DNA from: Devosia sp.
Lineage (GTDB): Bacteria; Pseudomonadota; Alphaproteobacteria; Rhizobiales; Devosiaceae
Direction: 5' to 3'
Length of the DNA: 64,000 bases
Assembly: GCA_017794705.1 (NCBI GenBank)
Contig: CP051235.1
Span: forward strand, 2,753,001 to 2,817,000
Positions 35,942 through 44,048 of the stretch are shown one piece after another. The first letter of the stretch is position 1. Each line of letters starts with the position of its first letter. Below the pieces are notes generated by a model, which saw only the letters and a program-made list of their open reading frames with translations, was not told where the DNA came from and did not search any database. A program made the translations under genes and the position numbers.

Positions 35942-37663
35942 ATGTCCACATCTTCCGTCTCGGATATTCCCCATGAGGTCGACCTGCTTGTCGTGGGCAG
36001 CGGCGCGGGCGGTTTGACGGCGGCGCTGACGGGCAGCCTGTCGGGCCTGTCGGTTCTGGTGGTGGAGCACTTGGCCGAAATTGGTGGAACCAGCGCGCGG
36101 TCTTCCGGGACCGTCTGGGTGCCCGACAATCACTTTATGCAGGACGGCGCATTTGCCGGTGATCGGCAAAGGGCGGAAACTTATCTGGAAGCGTTGGTCG
36201 GTGATCGCGGGTCACGCGAGATGTGGCAACGGTTCCTCGATGCAGCGCCGGAGATGATCAAGGCGCTGGCGCCAGCGGGGGTAGCGTTCGCGCCGGGATT
36301 GACGGCGGTTGATTATCGTCAGGACTTGCCGGGTGCGGGGATGGGCGGACGTCCGCTTTACCCGCAGGAGTTCGACGGAAGACGGCTGGGGTCCGACTTC
36401 GAAAGGCTCGCCGCACCGTTGCGGGAATTGATGCTGTTCGGCGGGCTGATGGTGACGCGGCCGGAGGCCGAAAAGTTGCTAAAGGCCGATCAGTCATTGT
36501 CGGCGTTCTGGCTCGGCGCGCGGCTGATTGTCCGTTTTCTCGTCGACCGCTTTCACCACTCACGCGGGACGCGTCTGGTTCTTGGCAATGCGCTGGTGGC
36601 GCGGTTGCTGTTCGCGTTGCAGACCCGGCAGGTTCCGGTTTTGACTCGGGTGCAGGTTGACCGTTTGACCAGTGAAGGCGAAAGGCTCACCAGCGCCGAG
36701 GTGCAGATCGAGGGCCGGTCTCATGCAATCAGCGCCCGAAAGGGAGTGATACTCGCAGGTGGCGGGTTTCCGGCCAGTCCGGAACTGCGCGAGGTTCACC
36801 TGCCAAAACCCGTCGCAGCGCACACGCCTGCGAGTGAGGGGTGTGACGGCTCAACCATTAAGCTGGCGCAGGCGGCGGGGGCAATGCTCGGCCCCGACAC
36901 GCTCGACAACGGGCAATGGTTCCCCAGTTCGCTTTTGATGCGAGATGACTGCAGCATTGCGGTCTTTCCGCACATTGTGCTGGACCGTGCCAAGCCGGGT
37001 TGCATTGCCGTCGACCAGACTGGCAACCGGTTCGTCAACGAGGCGGTCAGCTATCATGAGTTCGTGCGCGGCATGTATCGTGCCCATGCCAAGGCACCGG
37101 CCATCCCGGCCTGGCTGATCGCAACGCGCGGTTTTGTTGCCCGATATGGACTGGGCGTCATCCGCCCGCGTACGCCATTGCTGGGCAAGTATATCCGGTC
37201 CGGCTATCTCAAGACCGGCAAGTCGGTCGCAGCGCTGGCGGCGGAGATCAAGGTACCTGAGGAGGCGCTTGAGGCGACAATTGCCCGGTTCAACCGATTT
37301 GCGGCGACCGGCAAGGACACGGACTTTCGTCGCGGTGAGAATGCCTATGAGCGGGGCAACGGTGACCCGCAACATGGACCGAACCCGTCTCTGGGGCCAC
37401 TCGACAAGGGGCCATGGTGTGCGGTGGCTCTTCACCCGACGCCGCTAGGTACCAGCCGGGGGATCGCAATTGATCCCGACGCAAGGGCGTTGGGAGCCGA
37501 TGGCCAGCCGATTCCCGGTCTCTATGTGGTGGGCAACGACGCACAATCGGTTTTCGGCGGCGAATATCCGGGGGCCGGCGGCCAGTTGGGCCAGGCCATG
37601 ACATTTGGCTGGCTGGCCGCGCGCCATGCCGCCGGGCATGCATTCAAAAGACAGGAAGGTTGA
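35942..37663 (+). CDS. FAD-dependent dehydrogenase (fumarate reductase/KstD-like)
   Basis: A 573-aa flavoprotein of the FAD-binding-2 superfamily that includes 3-ketosteroid delta1-dehydrogenase, fumarate reductase and tricarballylate dehydrogenase. The N-terminal dinucleotide fold is DLLVVGSGAGGLTAALTGSL and the following FAD loop is GGTSARSSGTVWVP. The C-terminal FAD region is LYVVGNDAQSVFGGEYPGAG. It probably introduces a double bond next to a carboxylate or ketone. The gene starts an operon with a ThDP enzyme (3-bp gap), a cupin and an IclR. Steroid specificity is not implied: no steroid genes lie nearby. Confidence 0.88.
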   Translation: MSTSSVSDIPHEVDLLVVGSGAGGLTAALTGSLSGLSVLVVEHLAEIGGTSARSSGTVWVPDNHFMQDGAFAGDRQRAETYLEALVGDRGSREMWQRFLDAAPEMIKALAPAGVAFAPGLTAVDYRQDLPGAGMGGRPLYPQEFDGRRLGSDFERLAAPLRELMLFGGLMVTRPEAEKLLKADQSLSAFWLGARLIVRFLVDRFHHSRGTRLVLGNALVARLLFALQTRQVPVLTRVQVDRLTSEGERLTSAEVQIEGRSHAISARKGVILAGGGFPASPELREVHLPKPVAAHTPASEGCDGSTIKLAQAAGAMLGPDTLDNGQWFPSSLLMRDDCSIAVFPHIVLDRAKPGCIAVDQTGNRFVNEAVSYHEFVRGMYRAHAKAPAIPAWLIATRGFVARYGLGVIRPRTPLLGKYIRSGYLKTGKSVAALAAEIKVPEEALEATIARFNRFAATGKDTDFRRGENAYERGNGDPQHGPNPSLGPLDKGPWCAVALHPTPLGTSRGIAIDPDARALGADGQPIPGLYVVGNDAQSVFGGEYPGAGGQLGQAMTFGWLAARHAAGHAFKRQEG

Positions 37664-37666
37664 AGA

Positions 37667-39445
37667 ATGGCAGCGCAAAAAGGCGGCGAGATCATCGCCG
37701 AGTTTCTGGTCAACGAGGAAATTCCCTATGTGTTCGGCATTTGCGGGCACGGCAATGTGGGGCTGCTGGACTGTCTCTATGATGTGCGTGAGGAGGTGAA
37801 ACTGGTCTCGCCGCGGCACGAGCAGACCGCGGTACACATGGCGGATGGATTTTTCCGGGTGTCACACAAGCCGGCGGCGACATTGACGTCGACGGGGCCG
37901 GGATCGGCCAATCAGATCATGGCGCTGGCTGTGGCCCAGACGGATTCCTCGGCGATTTTTTCGATGACAGCGAATGTGCCGACGCAGCAGTTCAACCGGG
38001 GGCCGTTCCAGGAGTTGAACATGCACCATCAGGCGGATTTCAACAATGTCATCAAGCCGGTGGTCAAACGCAGCTTCCAGCCGGGGCGGGTGGAAATGCT
38101 GCCGCTGGCTTTAAGACAGGCAGCGACGACCATGACCAGTGGGCGTCCGGGACCGGTCAATGTCGACATTCCGTACAACCTGTTTCAGGAAAGCGCGGAG
38201 GTGAAAGCTGAGCCGACGTGGAACGGTTTTTTGAAGCGGCGATCCGGTGCAAGCGAGGCGGATGTCGAACAGGTCGCCGATTGGCTGTTGGAGGCGGAAC
38301 GGCCGGTCCTATTCATTGGCCATGGCGTGACGCTCTCGGAAGCCGAAACGGAACTGGTGGCGCTTGCCGAGCGGCTGTCAGTGCCGGTGATTTCCTCGCC
38401 GAACGGCATGGGGTGTATGCCCATGTCGCACGACCTGTCGCTTGGCTTCATCGGGCGCAACGGCGCCTATGCCGCCAATCAGGCGGGCCGGCATGCCGAT
38501 CTGGTGCTGGCGATTGGCGCCCGGTTCGACGACCGCTCGGCCTCATCGTGGAAAGACGGCTATTCGTGGAATTTCCCCAAGACCCGGCTTGTGCATGTCG
38601 ATGTCGATCACGCCGAGATTGGCCGGAACTATCCGCCGGACCTTGGCATTCTGGCTGATGCACGGGCCTTCCTGCGGCAGGTGCTGTCCGAACTCGACCG
38701 GCGCAATGTGGGGCAGGGCGGCCGATTGGCGGGCTGGCATGCCGATATCGCGGAATGGAAGAAGCAATGGGCCGAGTTCGTGTCGCCCGGGTTTGCCGCG
38801 CACCAGAGCCCGATCCGGCCGGAACGCATTGTCGCGGATTGCCGAAAGGTCATGCCGGATGATGCGATCATTTCGCTGGATTCAGGCATCCACCACAACT
38901 GGTTCATGCAGTTCTGGGAAGCGCGGCAGCCGCGCACGATGCTCAATACCTGGGGCTATTCGGGCATGGGGTTCGGACCGAGTTCAATTCTCGGCGCCAA
39001 GCTGGCAGCGCCGGACAAGGTGTGCGTGTCGGTATGCGGTGACGGTGGCTTCACGATGGTGCCGCATGTGCTGTGCACGGCGGTCGAGTACGACATTCCC
39101 GTCGTCTGGGTCGTGTGGAACAATTTCGCCTGGGGCGCCATCCGCGATCTGCAATATGCCTATTTCGACGGGCGGGAATACGGCACGGCCTTCTACCAAG
39201 GGCCCAACCAGGAACCGTACAACCCCGATTTTGCCGCCTGGGCGCGCGCGTCGGGAGTGGCTGGTCACACGGTAACCCGATCAGAGGACTTCGCCGGGAC
39301 ACTGGAGGCGGCGATCGCGTCGGGCAAGCCGGCGCTGATTGACGTGCATGTCGATGCCAACATCCGTCCTCCAGCGACCGGCGCCTGGGAATTGCCCCCG
39401 ATTCCGCCCAAGGAGCCGGTTTTCGGCGCCCCGTGGCGGCCCTGA
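37667..39445 (+). CDS. Thiamine-diphosphate-dependent enzyme (acetolactate synthase-like), second paralogue
   Basis: A 592-aa ThDP enzyme. The PYR-domain activating Glu is in SPRHEQTAVHMADGFFRVS (about residues 48-66) and the PP-domain motif is CGDGGFTM followed by WNNFAWGAI. Three-domain length is as for acetolactate synthase, sulfoacetaldehyde acetyltransferase and glyoxylate carboligase, but the gene lies with an FAD dehydrogenase and a cupin, not with isoleucine or sulfonate genes. The substrate is unknown. It shares the superfamily with the gene at 20310-21992 but is in a different operon. Confidence 0.9.
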   Translation: MAAQKGGEIIAEFLVNEEIPYVFGICGHGNVGLLDCLYDVREEVKLVSPRHEQTAVHMADGFFRVSHKPAATLTSTGPGSANQIMALAVAQTDSSAIFSMTANVPTQQFNRGPFQELNMHHQADFNNVIKPVVKRSFQPGRVEMLPLALRQAATTMTSGRPGPVNVDIPYNLFQESAEVKAEPTWNGFLKRRSGASEADVEQVADWLLEAERPVLFIGHGVTLSEAETELVALAERLSVPVISSPNGMGCMPMSHDLSLGFIGRNGAYAANQAGRHADLVLAIGARFDDRSASSWKDGYSWNFPKTRLVHVDVDHAEIGRNYPPDLGILADARAFLRQVLSELDRRNVGQGGRLAGWHADIAEWKKQWAEFVSPGFAAHQSPIRPERIVADCRKVMPDDAIISLDSGIHHNWFMQFWEARQPRTMLNTWGYSGMGFGPSSILGAKLAAPDKVCVSVCGDGGFTMVPHVLCTAVEYDIPVVWVVWNNFAWGAIRDLQYAYFDGREYGTAFYQGPNQEPYNPDFAAWARASGVAGHTVTRSEDFAGTLEAAIASGKPALIDVHVDANIRPPATGAWELPPIPPKEPVFGAPWRP

Positions 39446-39472
39446 AATCAGAACAGAAAGAGGAGAATGACA

Positions 39473-39844
39473 ATGAGTGAGAAACCGGCAGAAGGCTCAA
39501 TCCGCAACATCGCCGAGGAGCCGTGGCAGCAGTTTCCCGGCCATTTCGGCAGTGCGCTATCCAAGGCGCTGGTGCATCCGGACACGACCGGGTCGCGGCA
39601 GCTTGACTACCGAATCTCCACCTATCAACCGATGGCCTATGTGGAGCGGCATGTGCACAAGGTTCAGGAACAGGTCTATCATGTGCTGGACGGCGAAGGA
39701 CTGATGGAAATCGGGGACAAGAAGCAGGTTGTGCGCAAGCATGATGTCGTCTTCTTGCCGCCCGGGGTCTGGCACTCCATCACCAACACGGGTTTGGGCG
39801 ATCTCACCTTCATTGTGGTGACCACGCCGCTCAAGGACGAATAG
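39473..39844 (+). CDS. Cupin domain protein
   Basis: A 123-aa single-domain cupin. The metal-binding motif 1 is ERHVHKVQEQVYHVLDGEG with His, His and Glu; motif 2 is LPPGVWHSITNTG with the fourth His. Metal-dependent isomerases, dioxygenases and small binding proteins all occur in this family. I used ATG at 39473 because GGAG precedes it at normal distance, while the ATG at 39467 is too close. It lies 27 bp after the ThDP gene in the same operon. Confidence 0.88.
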   Translation: MSEKPAEGSIRNIAEEPWQQFPGHFGSALSKALVHPDTTGSRQLDYRISTYQPMAYVERHVHKVQEQVYHVLDGEGLMEIGDKKQVVRKHDVVFLPPGVWHSITNTGLGDLTFIVVTTPLKDE

Positions 39845-39859
39845 GCAGGGAAAAAGGCC

Positions 39860-40663
39860 ATGGTCAGCGGCACGAAGAATAAGGAGGGGCGCGGCGGCAT
39901 CCAGTCGCTGGAGCGCGCTGCCGCAATCCTCGACGTGGTGGCCGCGTCTCATGAAGGGGCCGCGCTGGCCGACGTGACGAGTCAAACCGGGCTGCACACC
40001 AGCACCGCATTTCACCTTTTGAAGACGCTGACCGACCTGAACCTGATCTCGCAAGACGAGGACACGCGCCGTTACCATGTCGGCAGTCGCGTGTTCACGC
40101 TGGCGGCGGGGGCGCTCGACGACAATCTGCTGCTGCGTCTCGGCCAGCCGATCCTGAACCGGCTCAGCGAAATGACGGGAGAGAGTGCGCACCTGGCCGT
40201 GCGATCGCGGCTCGACATCGTGTTGGTTGCGCGCACGGCGGCTTCAGGGATGCTGCAGATGTCGGAGCGGGCGGGGCTGGTACGGCCCGCCCATGCGACG
40301 GCCATCGGCAAGGTGCTTCTGGCGCATGTGCAGCCAGAGGAACAGACCAGGCTGGTTGATGAACTCGACCTGCGCGCTTTCACGCCCCAGACAATCACCA
40401 GAAAGGCGAAGTTGCGCACTGAACTCGAAACGGTTCGCCGCACCGGCGTCGCGCATGACCGCTGTGAGTTCGATGGCGAAGTCCGCTGTGTGGCGCTGCC
40501 GGTATTCGATTTTGCCGGCAGGTGCGTCGCTGCCATCGGAATATCGGGCCCGGTGTGGCGCATGTCGGAAGCAAAACTCAAAGAGGTGACCGATGCGCTG
40601 GCTGCGGCATCTTCCGAACTGAGCACTGCGCTCGGTTATTCGGCGGCTTCAGTCGCGGAATAG
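39860..40663 (+). CDS. IclR family transcriptional regulator
   Basis: A 267-aa regulator with an N-terminal winged HTH (LERAAAILDVVAASHEGAAL, then LADVTSQTGLHTSTAFHLLK) and a GAF-like IclR effector domain (RAGLVRPAHATAIGKVLLAH, then CVALPVFDFAGRCVAAIGIS). It closes the FAD-ThDP-cupin operon, 15 bp after the cupin, and overlaps the convergent LysR end by 28 bp. It is a likely regulator of this operon. Confidence 0.92.
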   Translation: MVSGTKNKEGRGGIQSLERAAAILDVVAASHEGAALADVTSQTGLHTSTAFHLLKTLTDLNLISQDEDTRRYHVGSRVFTLAAGALDDNLLLRLGQPILNRLSEMTGESAHLAVRSRLDIVLVARTAASGMLQMSERAGLVRPAHATAIGKVLLAHVQPEEQTRLVDELDLRAFTPQTITRKAKLRTELETVRRTGVAHDRCEFDGEVRCVALPVFDFAGRCVAAIGISGPVWRMSEAKLKEVTDALAAASSELSTALGYSAASVAE

Positions 40664-41640
40664 GCTTCAGTCTCGCCCTTGCGTTTGCGCGCGCCGGGTC
40701 CGCCGGGAATGGCTTCGAAGCCGCTCCAACGCGTGTCGGCGATGAGCATGCGCGCGGCTTCCTTAAGTTCTCCGGCCACAACGGCTGCTGCCGTTGTCAA
40801 ACGCTCGGGAGGCAGGAGACAAAGGAAATTTCGGCGGCGGAAATGCGCGTCCGAAATTCTGAGGCAGCGCCAATGCCGGCCCTTGGGGCCTTCCTGCATC
40901 ACCGCACCCATCGGTTTGATGGTGGCGCCGATGTGGTCGTAAACGCAGTTCATCAACAGCGCGAGCGAGTCGATCTCGGTCACCACATTGGTGCCGAGTC
41001 CCCGGTTCTCGAACTCGGCGGCAATGCGTTGGCGCAACCCGTGGGAACTCGTGGGCAGGATCAGGGGCAATTGGGCGGCCTCGGCGATGGTGATCGTGGT
41101 CTTGCCCTTGGGGACAAGGGGACTGTCGTCGGGTACGATGACGAACAGTTCCTCGACCAGCAGCGGTTCGATGGTGAGTTCGGCCGAAATTTCGCTGGTG
41201 AACACGACTGCCAAATCGAGTTGGTCCAGCCGCATCAGGTCGCCTATATGTCCGCTCATGCCTTCCACGACGTTGAGCATAATGCTGGGATAGCGCTCGC
41301 GGATACGTTTGACGAGGGTCAAACCCAACGCCGAGACTGTGGTGGCGGGGAGGCCGACAGTGACCATGCCCTGGATGGCGCCGGCCTCGTTGCGGGCAAT
41401 GGACAGCGCCTGATCGAGCTGACGCAGCATGAAGCGGGCGTGGTGGTAAAGCGCCAGTCCATTGTCGGTGGGCGTTACACCCTTGGACGAACGGTGAAGC
41501 AGCGCCTTGCCAACCTGGTCTTCGAGCTTGGCCAGTTGCTGGCTCAATGCAGGCTGCGCGATGTGAAGCTGGCGGGAGGCCTGCGACAGACTTCCGCTCT
41601 CCACGATCTGCACGAAATACTTGAGTTGGCGCATGTCCAT
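40636..41640 (-). CDS. LysR family regulator divergent from the ABC transporter operon
   Basis: A 334-aa LTTR with canonical N-terminus MDMRQLKYFVQIVESGSLSQ, then ASRQLHIAQPALSQQLAKLE, of the nitrogen-assimilation (Nac)-like group. The C-terminus is slightly longer than usual. It is divergent from the Liv-type operon, with a perfect inverted repeat at 41669-41685 in between. Confidence 0.92.
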   Translation of the reverse strand: MDMRQLKYFVQIVESGSLSQASRQLHIAQPALSQQLAKLEDQVGKALLHRSSKGVTPTDNGLALYHHARFMLRQLDQALSIARNEAGAIQGMVTVGLPATTVSALGLTLVKRIRERYPSIMLNVVEGMSGHIGDLMRLDQLDLAVVFTSEISAELTIEPLLVEELFVIVPDDSPLVPKGKTTITIAEAAQLPLILPTSSHGLRQRIAAEFENRGLGTNVVTEIDSLALLMNCVYDHIGATIKPMGAVMQEGPKGRHWRCLRISDAHFRRRNFLCLLPPERLTTAAAVVAGELKEAARMLIADTRWSGFEAIPGGPGARKRKGETEAYSATEAAE

Positions 41641-41668
41641 AATGGCCGCATCAAACGCCAGTCGGGCC

Positions 41669-41685
41669 TATAAGTCCAGCTTATA
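41669..41685. promoter_or_regulatory. LysR-type operator between lysR and the Liv-type operon
   Basis: TATAAG-TCCAG-CTTATA, perfect 6-bp arms, containing T-N11-A (T41671 to A41683), 29 bp from the LysR start. It matches LTTR regulatory-site form ATAA-N7-TTAT. Confidence 0.65.
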
Positions 41686-41814
41686 CCCTCCGTCGCTATT
41701 TCATATTTCCGCTTCCACCGGGGCTTCTCTAGTGTCCGGCTGACCCAGACCGACCCGGGCAAAGACCCGCCGGACTGAGACACATGCCGTCGTTCAAATA
41801 GGGGAGGAACTATT

Positions 41815-43077
41815 ATGACGAAGCAAAAAACCGGGGCCCTGGAGGGACTTGGCACCATCAGTCGCAGACATGCTCTCAAGCTCGGTGCGGGTTTCGCGCT
41901 GACCGGGCTGGCCATGCCGTCGATAGCGCGGGCGCAGTCGAGCGCCATCAAGATCGGTCATCTGACACCAAAGACAGGCTTTCTGGGCGCGCTCGGCGAC
42001 TATGCCACTCAGGGTATTTCGCTGGCGGTTGACCAGATCAACGCCGCGGGCGGAATTGGTGGCCGTCAGCTCGACCTGATGAGCGAGGACTCGATAAATC
42101 CGGATACCGGCACCACCAAGGCGCAGCGCATGATCGAGCGCGACAATGTCGACTTCCTGATCGGCGAAATCAGCTCGGCAACCGCGCTGGCCATCTCGCA
42201 GGTGGCGACGCGCAACGAGAAGCTGTTCATTGCGGTTGGACCGCGGTCTGACGTGCTGCGTGGTGCCAGCTGCTCGAAATACATGTTCTGCACCGACATC
42301 CCGAACACTGTGATGGTCAACGCCGTGGGCACGGCCATCAAGGGCCAGGGTCTCGTGGACGGCAAGCGCTTCATGACGTTGACCGCCGACTATGTGTTCG
42401 GCCACGACCTTCTGGCTGCCGCCAAGAAATTCTTCGACGCCAACAATGCGACACTGGTGACCGACGAACTGGTGGCGACCGACGTGACCGACTTCAGCCC
42501 GTTCCTGATCAAGGTGCGCCAGACCCAGCCTGACGTGGTCTGTCTGAACCTTGCCGGCAACCAAGTGACCAATTTCGTCAAGCAGTATGCTGAATTTGGC
42601 CTGCCGTTCCCCACAGTTGGCTTCAACCTGAACACGGCTGACGCCTGGGCGGCGGGGCTTGGCAATCTCGGCGGCACCTGGCCGACCCCGTGGTACGACA
42701 CGATCGAAACCGATGGGTCTCAGGCCTATGTTTCGGCGTTCCAGGAAAAATACGGCCGCATGCCGGAAAACCATTCGTGGATCTCTTTCGTGGCCATGCA
42801 CATCATGGCCAAAGCGATGACCGAGACCGGTTCGACGCAGACTGAAGAGCTGATTGAGTATCTGGAATCCGGGGCCAGCTTTGACCTGTTGAAATACCGT
42901 GATGGCTATTTCCGCAAGGGCGATCACCAGCTGATCCAGGAAGCCTTCTCCTTTTCGGTGGATGACGGTGCCGCCAACGAGCATGACATGATCGTGCTCG
43001 GCGATGCCGTGCCGGGTGAGGGTGTTGATCTGGAAACGATCTTCCCCACGGTTGAAGACGGCGGTTGCGTGATCTGA
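41815..43077 (+). CDS. Branched-chain-type ABC transporter substrate-binding protein
   Basis: A 420-aa periplasmic binding protein of the Liv (leucine-type) family. It has a Tat-like signal peptide (SRRHALKLGAGFALTGLAMP, with the RR pair near residue 18) and the type I periplasmic fold (IKIGHLTPKTGFLGALGDYA, then GISLAVDQINAAGGIGGRQL). Ribosome binding site GGGAGG precedes the ATG. First gene of the operon with livH-like and fused Liv MGF genes. Such proteins bind amino acids, amides, or aromatic and other carboxylates. Confidence 0.92.
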   Translation: MTKQKTGALEGLGTISRRHALKLGAGFALTGLAMPSIARAQSSAIKIGHLTPKTGFLGALGDYATQGISLAVDQINAAGGIGGRQLDLMSEDSINPDTGTTKAQRMIERDNVDFLIGEISSATALAISQVATRNEKLFIAVGPRSDVLRGASCSKYMFCTDIPNTVMVNAVGTAIKGQGLVDGKRFMTLTADYVFGHDLLAAAKKFFDANNATLVTDELVATDVTDFSPFLIKVRQTQPDVVCLNLAGNQVTNFVKQYAEFGLPFPTVGFNLNTADAWAAGLGNLGGTWPTPWYDTIETDGSQAYVSAFQEKYGRMPENHSWISFVAMHIMAKAMTETGSTQTEELIEYLESGASFDLLKYRDGYFRKGDHQLIQEAFSFSVDDGAANEHDMIVLGDAVPGEGVDLETIFPTVEDGGCVI

Positions 43078-43090
43078 CGCAACTGAAGTG

Positions 43091-43123
43091 CCGGGCCGGC
43101 CTGTGCTGGCCCGGTTTCCCTTT
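43091..43123 (+). terminator. Attenuating terminator between binding protein and permease genes
   Basis: CCGGGCCGGC-CTGT-GCTGGCCCGG, a 10-bp stem with one G-U, followed by TTTCCCTTT. It is 13 bp after the binding-protein stop. Partial termination here would yield more binding protein than permease, as in many SBP operons. Confidence 0.6.
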
Positions 43124-43169
43124 CGGCTGTTCTCTCCTTGAGGGAACCGGCAAGAAGTAACAGAAGAAC

Positions 43170-44048
43170 ATGCAGTTCGTTTTTTTGCTTGAGCAGGTGG
43201 TCAACGGCCTGGTTCTGGGCGGCTATTATCTGCTGATTGCGTTGGGTCTTTCGCTGATTTTCAGCGTCGGCGGCGTCGTCAACCTGGCGCATGGAGCCTT
43301 TTATGCGCTCGGTGCCTATGCCGCGGTCACGCTGGGCCGGTATATCGGATTTGCGCCGGCGGTGGCCATTTCGCCGGTGCTGGTGGCGCTGCTCGGCATT
43401 GCCTTTGAGCGGTTCATTCTAAGGCGTTTCTACAATCAGGATCCGATTCTCAGCCTTTTGGTGACATTCGGGCTGGCAATGATCGCTGAACAGTCCATCC
43501 GCATGATCTGGGGCGCGGCACCGCTGCCCGCCAGCATGCCGGCAGAGTTGCGCGGACCGGTAATGGTCGGCGAATTCCTGTTCTCCCGCTACCGGCTGAT
43601 CATGCTTTTGATCGTCTGCGTTGTTCTCAGCGGTATCTGGCTTTTGCTCAACAAGACGGCATTTGGCCGGGTGGTGAGGGCCGGCATCCAGCAGCCCGAC
43701 ATGGTCGCTGCGCTCGGCATCCGCCTTCAGCCCTACATGACGGCAGTCGTCATGCTGGGCGTGGGGATTGCAGCGCTGGGTGGGGCGCTGTTTGCACCCA
43801 TCACCATCGTTCACCCGGCGATGGGAGCGGAAATCATAACCGTTGCCTTCGTGGTGGTGATCATCGGGGGCCTCGGCAGTTTCTGGGGCGTTGTCGCCTC
43901 GGCGCTTCTGGTCGGCGTGGTGCGAGGGGTGACCATTCATTTCGTGCCGGCCGCGGGCGAGGCCTCCATGTATGTGCTGATGTTTCTCGTGCTGCTTTTG
44001 CGGCCGCGGGGCCTGTTGGGCGAATCCATCGAGAAGTTTGAGAAATGA
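43170..44048 (+). CDS. livH: Branched-chain-type ABC permease LivH-like
   Basis: A 292-aa inner-membrane permease with about eight helices. It opens QFVFLLEQVVNGLVLGGYYL and carries RAGIQQPDMVAALGIRLQPY plus the terminal EAA-like loop MGAEIITVAFVVVIIGGLGS. Length is normal for LivH. Its stop overlaps the next start by four bases. Confidence 0.92.
   Translation: MQFVFLLEQVVNGLVLGGYYLLIALGLSLIFSVGGVVNLAHGAFYALGAYAAVTLGRYIGFAPAVAISPVLVALLGIAFERFILRRFYNQDPILSLLVTFGLAMIAEQSIRMIWGAAPLPASMPAELRGPVMVGEFLFSRYRLIMLLIVCVVLSGIWLLLNKTAFGRVVRAGIQQPDMVAALGIRLQPYMTAVVMLGVGIAALGGALFAPITIVHPAMGAEIITVAFVVVIIGGLGSFWGVVASALLVGVVRGVTIHFVPAAGEASMYVLMFLVLLLRPRGLLGESIEKFEK

Noticed and set aside
35942..37663. 3-ketosteroid dehydrogenase in a steroid pathway
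   Set aside because: Fold motifs are shared by the whole FAD-binding-2 superfamily, and no steroid degradation genes lie near.
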